A stretch of DNA of 64,000 nt, from contig NZ_JAHESE010000005.1 in the NCBI RefSeq assembly GCF_018598175.1, positions 212,098-276,097 on the forward strand, read 5' to 3'. Source of the stretch: Dawidia cretensis. Its GTDB lineage: Bacteria; Bacteroidota; Bacteroidia; Cytophagales; Cyclobacteriaceae. The translations under genes and the position numbers were made by a program. Below the pieces are notes generated by a model. That model had not been told where the DNA came from. It did not search any database and worked only from the letters and a program-made list of their open reading frames with translations. Shown here in pieces: positions 7,060 through 15,109 of the stretch (within the stretch, counting starts at the first letter, position 1; every line of letters begins with the position of its first letter).

Positions 7060-9223
7060 CATCCCCGCGCTGGCACTAATTGCCTATGGTGTGATCCATG
7101 CCTGTGCCGGCGGCGATTGGGAAGGCTATGACTACGACTCGAGCTTCACCCCCGAGGTATACGTCGACGAATCTTATGCACCCCTCTTCTATACACCCAG
7201 CGACGTATTCTACGGCATTGGCTTTGACGCCGAATACGTAGGGCGGTTTAATGATGACATCGTCGCCGATTGGTCCACGTACCTGAAAGGCAGACTTACT
7301 ACAGAGGAAGTCTCAATGCTCCTGATCAAAGAAGAAGGTGCCGCAGCCGTAGACCAGCTGTACACAGCCTTACAGAAAAAACAAACACCACCCGCTGCCT
7401 TCAGTCGCATCAACCTGGTAGACGAGCGCGTAAAAGGATTTATCGTCTTCCTACACCTGGCGAAAGAGATCGAAGCCTCCAGCACCGTCAAATATGACTG
7501 GGACTACGACGAATCCAAGAAACCTCCGGTCGCTACTCCGCAAACCATCACCCGGGCCGAACAACTATACGCTGGTGCCAAAGATGAATTCCTGAAGAAT
7601 CGTTACTGGTTCCAAGCCATGAAAGCAAACTTCTACAGCGCCAACAAACTGAACGCAACCATATTCTTCGATAAAACAAAGAACGCCGTACCGCAAAACA
7701 CATTGTATTATCGTGGCTTAGCGTATGTAGCCGGCGTTGCCTATCAACAAAAACAATACGCCACGTCCAACTACCTCTACAGCATTGTCTTTGACAAATG
7801 CCCTGTGATGCGGGTGATGGCTACTTATAATTTCCATCCGCAAGAAGAAAGCGATTTTCAGGCTGCTTTGGCCCTGGCGAAAAGCGCAGACGAAAAAGCA
7901 ACACTCAGGTCATTGTTCGGCTACTACGCAGACGAAAAGGTGGCGATCCGCGAAATCTATAAACTGAGTCCCAAAAGTACGCACCTCGACTACCTGCTCA
8001 CGCGCCTGATCAACAAAGAAGAGATCCGCCTGAACAGCGAAGGGTGCACCAGCGCCGACGACTACCGCAACAAGCTCAAGCAAAACGTCGATCAACAGGC
8101 CGTACAGCTCGTCACCACCCTGGCCAAAGAAGGCAAAACCGAAAAGCCTTACTTGTGGAATTTGGCCGCCGGCTACCTCTCGATCTTCAACGGCGACAAC
8201 GCCAGGGCTACCCAATATTTTGACAAAGCAGAGAAAGAAGCACCAAAATCCGACCTCGCCACCGCCCAGCTGCGCATCCTCCGGTTGATCAACACCATGC
8301 ACGGTACCACCCGGCTGGACGCCACTGCCGAAACGCGCCTGCTCCCCGAGCTCGAATGGCTTTACAAGCACGGCGACCAGGAAACGCTTCGTAGCATGCA
8401 CGTCGTAAACTGGAGCAAACACTATCTGGCATCCCTATACCGGCACCAGAACAATATCGTCTTAGGAGAGCTCTTCGACCGCAATCGCACATACTACCGC
8501 ACAGCCTCCAACCTCGAAGCCATGAAAGCCTTCCTGCAAAAAAACAGCTACACTCCGTGGGAGAAACTGGCCCTATCGCTATACGATGTCAAACTCGACA
8601 ACATCTTCGAATACGAAGCCATCATGGCCGCCTATGCCGGCAACCTCGACAATGCCATCGCCCTGATGCAAAAAGACAACACCGGCGTAGAGCTCTACGG
8701 CAACCCCTTCAACGGCAAGATCCAGGACTGCCACGACTGCGATCACGCAGCAACACAAAAGATAAAATACACCAAGTTGTCATTCCTGCAAAAGATGAAA
8801 GAGATGCAGGCACACGTCGATAAAAATGAAGACGTATATAACAACAGTCTCCTCCTGGCCAACGCCTACTACAACATGAGCTACTTCGGCAACGCCCGCG
8901 CATTCTATTACAACAACATCCTGAACCAGTACTACCTCGATATCGACGAATACTACGCCCCGCAGCTCCTGACCTGCACCATCGCCAATCGCTACTACAA
9001 ACTGGCCCTAACCGCCGCCACCACCGACGAGCAACGCGCCAAATGCGTCTACATGATGGCCAAATGCGAGCGCAACGAAAAATTCAACGGCGACCCCGAA
9101 AACGAATCCCTGGCCTGGGAAGGCTTCAAACAGTTAAAGACAAAATACGCCAACACAAAATATTACAAAGAAGTACTCAACGAGTGCAGCTACTTCTCCA
9201 TCTATTTGAATCGAGGCCATTAA
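7019..9223 (+). CDS. Large exported helical-repeat protein, partner of the upstream lipoprotein
   Basis: This 734-residue protein begins with a signal sequence (MKKTSWKTLAVLFSIPALAL) ending near a conserved-looking HACAGGDW. Most of the rest is helical and resembles degenerate TPR units, for example PYLWNLAAGYLSIFNGDNA, ARATQYFDKAEKEAPKSD and LLLANAYYNMSYFGNARAFY. A distinctive segment, ELYGNPFNGKIQDCHDCDH, lies near residue 560, with two Cys and two His close together that could bind a metal. The start lies inside the preceding gene in another frame (41-base overlap), which argues for coupled translation. I recognise no characterised family; a periplasmic scaffold or assembly factor is possible but not shown. 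Confidence 0.8.
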   Translation: MKKTSWKTLAVLFSIPALALIAYGVIHACAGGDWEGYDYDSSFTPEVYVDESYAPLFYTPSDVFYGIGFDAEYVGRFNDDIVADWSTYLKGRLTTEEVSMLLIKEEGAAAVDQLYTALQKKQTPPAAFSRINLVDERVKGFIVFLHLAKEIEASSTVKYDWDYDESKKPPVATPQTITRAEQLYAGAKDEFLKNRYWFQAMKANFYSANKLNATIFFDKTKNAVPQNTLYYRGLAYVAGVAYQQKQYATSNYLYSIVFDKCPVMRVMATYNFHPQEESDFQAALALAKSADEKATLRSLFGYYADEKVAIREIYKLSPKSTHLDYLLTRLINKEEIRLNSEGCTSADDYRNKLKQNVDQQAVQLVTTLAKEGKTEKPYLWNLAAGYLSIFNGDNARATQYFDKAEKEAPKSDLATAQLRILRLINTMHGTTRLDATAETRLLPELEWLYKHGDQETLRSMHVVNWSKHYLASLYRHQNNIVLGELFDRNRTYYRTASNLEAMKAFLQKNSYTPWEKLALSLYDVKLDNIFEYEAIMAAYAGNLDNAIALMQKDNTGVELYGNPFNGKIQDCHDCDHAATQKIKYTKLSFLQKMKEMQAHVDKNEDVYNNSLLLANAYYNMSYFGNARAFYYNNILNQYYLDIDEYYAPQLLTCTIANRYYKLALTAATTDEQRAKCVYMMAKCERNEKFNGDPENESLAWEGFKQLKTKYANTKYYKEVLNECSYFSIYLNRGH

Positions 9224-9231
9224 TTAAACCG

Positions 9232-9313
9232 CTGGCGATTTCTGACCCCGCCTGTTTACTCCCGTTACTCCCGGCTTGTCGGGGTGGTACTTGTGACCGC
9301 GACTGTCGCCAGC
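9232..9313 (+). other. Nested inverted repeat downstream of the helical-repeat gene
   Basis: Outer arms GCTGGCGA (9232-9239) and TCGCCAGC (9306-9313) enclose inner arms ACCCCG (9245-9250) and CGGGGT (9280-9285). The transcript could fold into a long two-part hairpin just after the stop at 9223. There is no T-run after it, so it is not a classical terminator; it may protect the 3' end or be a remnant of a repeat. Confidence 0.4.
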
Positions 9314-9514
9314 CTCCAGACTTGGCGTGGTGTATTGACAGTAGGAGAGCAAGCTACCGTTCCCGTCCGAATCCGGTCACACCCATTCGCCAGCGCACAA
9401 ACATCAACTCCAAAAGTCGCTTTTTGATCCAATTTTGACCTGGCACCACTTTAGCATAGAACTAACCACTCTTGAAAGAAATCCCGGAACTGCAACCTTT
9501 AACCCGGACCAACT

Positions 9515-11902
9515 ATGCTGTTTACAAACCTGAAAAGCGCCTGGCGCAACTTGCTTCGCCATCCGTTTTCATCTGTCATCAATATCGCCGGCCTGGCCAC
9601 CGGCATCACCTGCTGTATCTTCATCGCACTATACATCGTGTCAGAGCTACAGGCCGATAGCATGCACGTCCAACGCGACGCCATCTTTCGGGTCAACTAC
9701 CACAACCTCGAGTCCGGTCGCTCAAATATGCCGACAGCCTACCCATTAGGTACCGTATTGCAAAGTGCCTATGGGGAAGTTGAAAAGGTCGTACGCATGG
9801 GCCAGGACAACGTATCCATCCGCGCCAACCAAGATGCCTACTTCTTTGAAAAAGACTTCTATTGGGCTGACTCTACCTTCTTTGACATCTTTAGCTACAA
9901 AATGTTGCAAGGCGATCCAAAGACGGCCCTGCAAAAGCCGAACAGCCTGGTCATGACCCAGGACATGGCCCATAAATACTTTCAAGACGAAGATCCCATC
10001 GGCAAAGTCGTAGAGCTAAAGATCTACGACGGCGACCGTAAATTTGACTTTACCGTAACCGGCGTTGTCGAAAACCCGCCCCACACGGCCTCCGTGCAAT
10101 TTGAATTCCTGGCCCCCATGAGCAAAGCGCTGCAAGTATATCCCCAATTCGAAAACTTCTGGGGCTTACAATGGGTATATACATACGTTCTGACGAGCAA
10201 CCCCGCATCCTTCCAGGCCAAGCAAGCCGGTACAAATACATTCTTTAAAAAATACACCGGAGACAACGCCCCTAACCTGGCATTGGAGTTTCAACCCCTC
10301 AGCCACATTCACCTGCACTCCGGCCACGTAGATAAGAACCTAAGCGATGGCATGAACAACATTTACGTCTTTGCGGCAATAGGTGTTTTCATCTTCCTGT
10401 TGGCCTGCGTCAACTTCGTCAACCTCTCTACTGCACGCGCGGAAGAACGTCGCAAAGAAATCGGTGTACGCAAAGCACTCGGAGCCTTCCGCCGGCAGCT
10501 ATTCGCGCAGTTTATGTTAGAAGCATTGTTAACAGCGGCCATTGTATTGATTATATCCTTTGTTGCGACCACAGTGCTACTACCACTGGCAAACAACTAT
10601 ATTGACAGCACCACGATCGTACTACCCACCGTAACGTTGCCGCTAGCGTTTCTGGGCATCATGCTATTGATCGCGCTCTTCGCAGGACTCTACCCCGCAG
10701 TTTTCCTATCCGCTTTTAATCCCCTGGAAGCGCTAAAGTCTCGCACGAGTCAAGTGCGTGGTACATCCGTGAGCCTGCGGCAGATGCTGGTAGTATTTCA
10801 ATTTACGATTTCCATCGCCTTGATAGCCGGCACGCTGATCATCAGTAAACAAGTGCACTATCTGAAGCAAGCCGACCTGGGCTTCACCGTCGACCAGCTC
10901 ATCACTATACCGGTAGACGACAGACAGATGCAAAAGAAGCTCGTCGCCATCCGCGACTTCATGGCCACCAGCCCCGGCATACAAGGTGCTGCCGTCAGCG
11001 GCGAGAGCTTCCCCGCCCAGATGAACTATGCCTATCGCGTTTCGTGGGACGGCTTACCTGCCGACGACACCCGCAGCATGTCAATCATTGCTGTCGACGC
11101 CAACTACCTCAAATTGCTGCAAGCCAATTTCCTGGAAGGCCGCAACCTGTCGTCCGATTTTATGACCGACGACTCCACCTCCGTCATCATCAACGAAGCC
11201 GCGCGCCAATGGATGGGGGGTGGCGAAGTAGTAGGTAAAGAGATTAAGCTCGGCACACAAAAACGCAACATCGTAGGCGTAATAAAAGACATTCACCATT
11301 ATTCGCTGCATCAAAAAGTGGCACCTATCGCCTATTTCCCGATACCTCCCGGCGATCGCACGTGTCCTGATAATATTGTGCTGCGCGTAACGGCCTCGTC
11401 GCTGCCGGCCACGTTGGTGTCACTGAAAGAAAAGTGGGAGACACTCACACAAGACCGGCCTTTTGAATATCATTTTGTCGATCAAGGCTTCGAAGAAACC
11501 TACGCCCAGGAAGAAAAATTCCTGATGCTGTTCCAGGTCTTCTCTGCCCTGGCCATTGTTATCGCCTGTCTCGGCCTGATGGGCTTGTCATCATTTGTCG
11601 TAAACAAACGCTCGAAAGAAATTGGCATTCGCAAAGTACTGGGTGCATCGGTATCGCAAATATTATTCATGCTTACACGCGGCTTCTCCTTACCGATCGT
11701 CACCGCCTTTTTATTAGCAGCACCCGTAATATACTATGGCATAACACCCTGGCTGGATACATTCGCATATCGCGTAAGCATAGACTGGCTATTGATAATC
11801 CTGGCAGGCCTGTCAGCATGGTTTGTAGCATTTGCCTTCATCGGCATTCAATCGTGGAAAGCCGCCCGCGTCAATCCGGTCGAAACCTTACGGGATGAAT
11901 AG
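9515..11902 (+). CDS. Orphan MacB/FtsX-type ABC transporter permease
   Basis: This 795-residue membrane protein has the duplicated MacB/FtsX layout. TM1 lies at about 20-43, followed by a first periplasmic domain to about 280. Three TMs follow, with the FtsX coupling segment EERRKEIGVRKALGAFRRQL, then another TM (RQMLVVFQFTISIALIAGTL) and a second periplasmic domain. The last three TMs carry KRSKEIGIRKVLGASVSQIL. The C-terminus ARVNPVETLRDE is typical. It starts directly at TM1 without a cytoplasmic prefix. No ABC ATPase lies nearby, so it must use one encoded elsewhere or work without one. The family moves lipoproteins, antibiotics or peptides, or transmits mechanical force across the envelope. 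Confidence 0.9.
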   Translation: MLFTNLKSAWRNLLRHPFSSVINIAGLATGITCCIFIALYIVSELQADSMHVQRDAIFRVNYHNLESGRSNMPTAYPLGTVLQSAYGEVEKVVRMGQDNVSIRANQDAYFFEKDFYWADSTFFDIFSYKMLQGDPKTALQKPNSLVMTQDMAHKYFQDEDPIGKVVELKIYDGDRKFDFTVTGVVENPPHTASVQFEFLAPMSKALQVYPQFENFWGLQWVYTYVLTSNPASFQAKQAGTNTFFKKYTGDNAPNLALEFQPLSHIHLHSGHVDKNLSDGMNNIYVFAAIGVFIFLLACVNFVNLSTARAEERRKEIGVRKALGAFRRQLFAQFMLEALLTAAIVLIISFVATTVLLPLANNYIDSTTIVLPTVTLPLAFLGIMLLIALFAGLYPAVFLSAFNPLEALKSRTSQVRGTSVSLRQMLVVFQFTISIALIAGTLIISKQVHYLKQADLGFTVDQLITIPVDDRQMQKKLVAIRDFMATSPGIQGAAVSGESFPAQMNYAYRVSWDGLPADDTRSMSIIAVDANYLKLLQANFLEGRNLSSDFMTDDSTSVIINEAARQWMGGGEVVGKEIKLGTQKRNIVGVIKDIHHYSLHQKVAPIAYFPIPPGDRTCPDNIVLRVTASSLPATLVSLKEKWETLTQDRPFEYHFVDQGFEETYAQEEKFLMLFQVFSALAIVIACLGLMGLSSFVVNKRSKEIGIRKVLGASVSQILFMLTRGFSLPIVTAFLLAAPVIYYGITPWLDTFAYRVSIDWLLIILAGLSAWFVAFAFIGIQSWKAARVNPVETLRDE

Positions 11903-11917
11903 CATGTATCGCTGCCG

Positions 11918-12613
11918 TTAAAACAAAGGTTCACCGTTAGCGTCAGTCGTTAAGACCTCGCTCACGTGATCAAAGAAAGGACGGATGCTCTTATAGGTTT
12001 GATTAACCTGCTGCAAGAACGTGGGCGCTAACACCTCGGCGTCGGTAAACGAGCGTTCGAACCAATATTGTTTGAATCGCAGCAAGTCAATGGCTGGGTC
12101 ATCGGGTGAGAAACCACGGGGCGTCGTCTTGACCTGGTTGCCTTCCATTTGTCCAAACGTCGTTACGATGCCTTTTGATTTCAACAGCTTCTTCCAGTCG
12201 GCATAATTCAAGCTGATGTCTTCGCGAATGCGCTTTAAATCATCGGCATTCGGATTGCCAAACCCACAGCCTATACGTGAGGCCCCCGGCTTGATCCAAA
12301 AATAGTATCCACCACGTAACAGCGGTTTGGAGCGTCGCAGACCACCGGCAAAACGGGGATTGTAAGGTGCCTTATCTTTCGAAAATCGTACGTCGTTGTA
12401 AATGCGATACAATGCCTTTTTACCCGAAGGTGTTTCAATCTGGTCATGCGTATTCATCTTCGCAATGAGCGCATCCATAAAGCTTTCGGTATTTTCCTTC
12501 GCTTGCTCGTATTGTGCGCGATGGGCATTAAACCAGTCGCGATCATTATTCGCGGCGAGCTTCTTTAAAAAATCAAAGGTGCTTTTTTGAATGGCAGCGG
12601 TACTTGCAGGCAT
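11918..12613 (-). CDS. DUF2461 domain protein (TIGR02453 family)
   Basis: Starting at ATG 12613 gives 231 residues (MPASTAAIQKSTFDFLKKLA). This avoids overlap with the receiver gene upstream, which the longer frame to 12697 would cause. Family landmarks are NNDRDWFNAHRAQYEQAKEN, YRIYNDVRFSKDKAPYNPRF, GGYYFWIKPG and the RIGCGFGNPNADDLKRIRED block. The family is widespread in Bacteroidota and fungi but has no established biochemical function. The gene ends 16 bases from the stop of the permease on the other strand. It may be cotranscribed with the receiver-domain gene 50 bases upstream. Confidence 0.88.
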   Translation of the reverse strand: MPASTAAIQKSTFDFLKKLAANNDRDWFNAHRAQYEQAKENTESFMDALIAKMNTHDQIETPSGKKALYRIYNDVRFSKDKAPYNPRFAGGLRRSKPLLRGGYYFWIKPGASRIGCGFGNPNADDLKRIREDISLNYADWKKLLKSKGIVTTFGQMEGNQVKTTPRGFSPDDPAIDLLRFKQYWFERSFTDAEVLAPTFLQQVNQTYKSIRPFFDHVSEVLTTDANGEPLF

Positions 12614-12663
12614 TTTACTAGCTGTTTTTACAAAGCGGATAACACAATCGGCCTGAAAAAAGA

Positions 12664-13083
12664 TCAGGCTCCGGTCAGTTCCACCGTACGAAACCAATAA
12701 TTAAAGAAATGTAAGATCTTCTCGTCCGTAGTCTGAAACAGATCGGGCTTAATCACAAACGATGCCGCCCCGGCACTATAGCACGCATGCATAGCCTCAG
12801 TATCCTTGCTCCCGCTTAATACAATCACGGGAATAGGTGCCGTGATGACGTGCTGTTTCAATGTTTTAATGAGCGCCGGCGCTTTAAGCCGCCCGGCATC
12901 CACATTAATAAGTATCAGCGCTGGCAATTTTTTCCAGGGTCCGCAGGCGTGAAGACACGCCAGCAGCTGATCGGTGTCGCGAACAAACTCGATCGCCACA
13001 GGATATTTTCTTTCCTGGAAGAAGTGTTGTGTGATATGCCGGTCATCGGCATCGGGCTCCAACATGAGTATGTAGTCTTTCAT
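12664..13083 (-). CDS. Stand-alone response-regulator receiver domain with Asn at the phospho-acceptor site
   Basis: The 139 residues form one CheY-like domain with no output domain. The acidic pocket is EPDADD (residues 9-14), the strand-4 Ser/Thr is Ser90 (VIVLSGS), and the conserved lysine is in SFVIKPD (Lys114). At the end of strand 3, where the phosphorylated Asp normally sits, the sequence reads LILINVDAG, so Asn60 occupies that place and the nearest Asp is two residues later. It may therefore act without phosphorylation or have shifted its site. Neighbours on the same strand are an EamA exporter (14 bases upstream) and DUF2461 downstream. No histidine kinase is adjacent. Confidence 0.82.
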   Translation of the reverse strand: MKDYILMLEPDADDRHITQHFFQERKYPVAIEFVRDTDQLLACLHACGPWKKLPALILINVDAGRLKAPALIKTLKQHVITAPIPVIVLSGSKDTEAMHACYSAGAASFVIKPDLFQTTDEKILHFFNYWFRTVELTGA

Positions 13084-13096
13084 AGCAGGCGAGAGG

Positions 13097-13993
13097 TTAA
13101 GCAGTGGCTTTCTTTTTGTTCAGGATATAAACGGCGCCGATACCCAATATACCACCAATAATAGAATGTATCTGCGGCACTTCATTCAAAAACATCCACG
13201 ACCCCAGCGCCGCCGAGAACGGCACCAGGAAAATAAAGCTGCTGGCCTTGCTGGCACCGATCTTGGACGTAGCAACAAAGTAAAACGTCGTGGCAAACGA
13301 AGTCGTGATCGTGGCACTAAAGAACAAATTGCCCCAGAACGTAAAATCTGCCTTGTCCAACACCGCGCCCGCCGACGAAGGTCCCGACAAAGCAAACATC
13401 AACACCGTGCTGACGGTATACATCCAGCAACTAAACGTAACCGGCGAGCCGTAACGCCCGGCCCGCGACGTAACAAGGCTGAGAAACGCCCACGATAAAG
13501 ACGCAAGCAAGAAGTAAATATTACCCGCGCTCCACAAGGCCGACGCGTCCGAGAACAACCGCAGTAAGATGATACCGGCTACTCCGCCGATCGAAAGACC
13601 GATCGCCTCCTGGCGTGTAGGCTTACGCCGGCCAATGATCAATGCCAGGGTATATGAAATAATGGGGTTGAGCACTGTCACCAGCACGCCACCGGCACCC
13701 GCCTTGCCCACCGTCAGGCCCTTAAAGAAAAGAAAGGTATACAGAGAGATAAGCGCCGACGCCAGCAACAGGTCGAGTAGGCCTTCCCGTTTGATGCGCA
13801 GTGACTCTTTAGTAATCCCCAGGATTACCAGGAGCGAAACGAACGTAAGTGTGAATCTGTAAAATGAAATCGTTAGCGGACCGGCATAGAGCGACAATAT
13901 CTTCCCCGAAGTCCAGCTAAACCCCCAGCAGGTCATGCTGAGGATCATACCCAGCAGGAAGAGCCGCTGACTGGACGATGTTTCCTCGTTCAT
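13097..13993 (-). CDS. EamA-family (DMT superfamily) inner-membrane transporter
   Basis: This 298-residue protein has about ten hydrophobic helices in two EamA repeats (about 12-145 and 155-290), the usual DMT size and layout. The first helix contains MILSMTCWGFSWTSGKIL and the second repeat opens with GNIYFLLASLSWAFLSLV. Members export amino acids or other small metabolites; the substrate cannot be told. The protein ends in a basic tail (LNKKKATA). It is followed 14 bases later by the receiver-domain gene, so the two may share a transcript. The ATG at 13993 fits the N-terminal helix. Confidence 0.87.
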   Translation of the reverse strand: MNEETSSSQRLFLLGMILSMTCWGFSWTSGKILSLYAGPLTISFYRFTLTFVSLLVILGITKESLRIKREGLLDLLLASALISLYTFLFFKGLTVGKAGAGGVLVTVLNPIISYTLALIIGRRKPTRQEAIGLSIGGVAGIILLRLFSDASALWSAGNIYFLLASLSWAFLSLVTSRAGRYGSPVTFSCWMYTVSTVLMFALSGPSSAGAVLDKADFTFWGNLFFSATITTSFATTFYFVATSKIGASKASSFIFLVPFSAALGSWMFLNEVPQIHSIIGGILGIGAVYILNKKKATA

Positions 13994-14032
13994 AAAATCT
14001 CTTTTGAACGGGAAAGATAAGAAGAGAATCGA

Positions 14033-14641
14033 CTACGCGATTGATTTTTTATACAAGGTGAAGAACAAGAACGGCAAGAAACCGAATGCAAAGACCAGCG
14101 TGCCCGTGATCAACAACTGGTCAGCCCCCGGAAAATGCATGATTTTAAAGATGCCGGCCATTCCGGCGGCAAGTGCTGCAACGACCCCGGTAAATGCGCG
14201 CAGCTTTTCAGGCAACGCTTTGGTGAGTATAACCTTAGAGCGGTCTATAACGGACAGCGGTACAAAGATCAATAGTAATAGTATGTAGCCCACAACAAAA
14301 AGCTCATCAGCACCAGGCCAATGCAAAATTTTGAACATCATGCCCAGCGTGGTTGCCACGGCGCCCAGGAAGCCGGTAGTATACATGAGCATTTTCATCG
14401 CTTTCATTCGGTTATAGTTTAATAATCGTGCGGTTTCATGTTCCAGTTGTTTCAGCCCGTAGGGCGCCAGGTCGAGTATGGCATACTTCAGTTTTACACC
14501 AAAGCTTTCCCGCGTATGTCCCCGACTTTCCAATACACAGCAGAGATGATCCACAATATCGTCGCGTAGGGATATACGTTCGATGCCACTCGCGTCTACG
14601 ACCTGACGGATGTGCGCAATCTCTTGTTCGGTAAGCTTCAT
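14033..14641 (-). CDS. Membrane protein with two GldL-like motifs, coupled to PadR
   Basis: This 202-residue protein has a soluble N-terminal part (about 1-80: EQEIAHIRQVVDASGIERIS, then LRDDIVDHLCCVLE) and four hydrophobic helices after residue 83. Two helical hairpins each carry a near-identical motif: FKILHWPGADELFVVGY at 103-119 and FKIMHFPGADQLLITGT at 165-181. This FKI-H-PGA motif resembles the membrane part of the gliding motor protein GldL, and the repeat suggests internal duplication. The start overlaps the PadR stop by four bases (ATGA), so the two are cotranslated. PadR-linked membrane genes often respond to envelope stress; that is an inference here. Confidence 0.72.
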   Translation of the reverse strand: MKLTEQEIAHIRQVVDASGIERISLRDDIVDHLCCVLESRGHTRESFGVKLKYAILDLAPYGLKQLEHETARLLNYNRMKAMKMLMYTTGFLGAVATTLGMMFKILHWPGADELFVVGYILLLLIFVPLSVIDRSKVILTKALPEKLRAFTGVVAALAAGMAGIFKIMHFPGADQLLITGTLVFAFGFLPFLFFTLYKKSIA

Positions 14642-14976
14642 ATAGTTTTCAATTGCGGAAAAACAATGTTATTCAGCGTTAGGATAAAATCCTTTAGCTC
14701 ATCAAAATACACCGCCTTTTCCTTCTGTCCTTTTTTAGTCAGATAATAGTACTTCCGCACCCGTCCACCGACCGTCTCCTCCTTAAAAGACAACAAGCCA
14801 TCCGCCGTCATTTTCTGCAAAGCAGGGTAGAGGGAGCCATCTTTTAATATGATCTTTCCATCTGTAAGCTCTTTTACCTTCTGCGAGATCTCGTAGCCAT
14901 ACATGCGCTCGTTCTCGGACAAAAGCTTTAACAGAATCGCGGAAAGCGTTCCTTTTAATAGTTCTTTTGAATACAT
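14638..14976 (-). CDS. PadR-family transcriptional regulator
   Basis: ATG at 14976 gives 112 residues (MYSKELLKGTLSAILLKLLS), the normal size for a PadR protein. The open frame extends to 15012 but the extra 12 residues are not part of the family. The winged helix shows the hallmarks MYGYEISQKVKELTDGKI, DGSLYPALQKMTADGLL and RVRKYYYLTKKGQ, followed by a C-terminal helix for dimerisation. Such proteins repress their own operon and adjacent membrane-protein genes. The four-base stop/start overlap with the downstream gene matches that pattern, and a dyad lies inside the promoter. Confidence 0.9.
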   Translation of the reverse strand: MYSKELLKGTLSAILLKLLSENERMYGYEISQKVKELTDGKIILKDGSLYPALQKMTADGLLSFKEETVGGRVRKYYYLTKKGQKEKAVYFDELKDFILTLNNIVFPQLKTI

Positions 14977-14980
14977 AGAA

Positions 14981-15012
14981 TAAAGATACATAGAAATACG
15001 ATGTATTGTCAA
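14981..15012 (-). promoter_or_regulatory. PadR promoter with an embedded operator-like dyad
   Basis: Read on the minus strand, TTG at 15012-15010 is followed after 21 bases by TATCTTTA at 14988-14981, one base off the -7 consensus TAnnTTTG. An inverted repeat, ATACAT (14986-14991) and ATGTAT (15001-15006) with 9 bases between, fills the spacer and touches the -7 box. That is where a PadR repressor would act. Only four bases separate the -7 box from the ATG at 14976, implying a nearly leaderless mRNA. Confidence 0.5.
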
Positions 15013-15079
15013 GAAAGGTTGCGAAAAATTGTATCAGTCTTCCCGACTTTTGTATAAACCCTGGCCCGGGGCGCCCCAC

Positions 15080-15087
15080 TAGCTTTG
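15080..15087 (+). promoter_or_regulatory. -7 box TAGCTTTG before the first SDR
   Basis: TAGCTTTG matches TAnnTTTG exactly and ends 22 bases before the ATG at 15110. The best upstream T-rich element (TTTTG ending at 15052) is 27 bases away, farther than usual, so only the -7 part is convincing. Confidence 0.45.
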
Positions 15088-15109
15088 TCTTATCAAAATC
15101 AAGAAAGAA

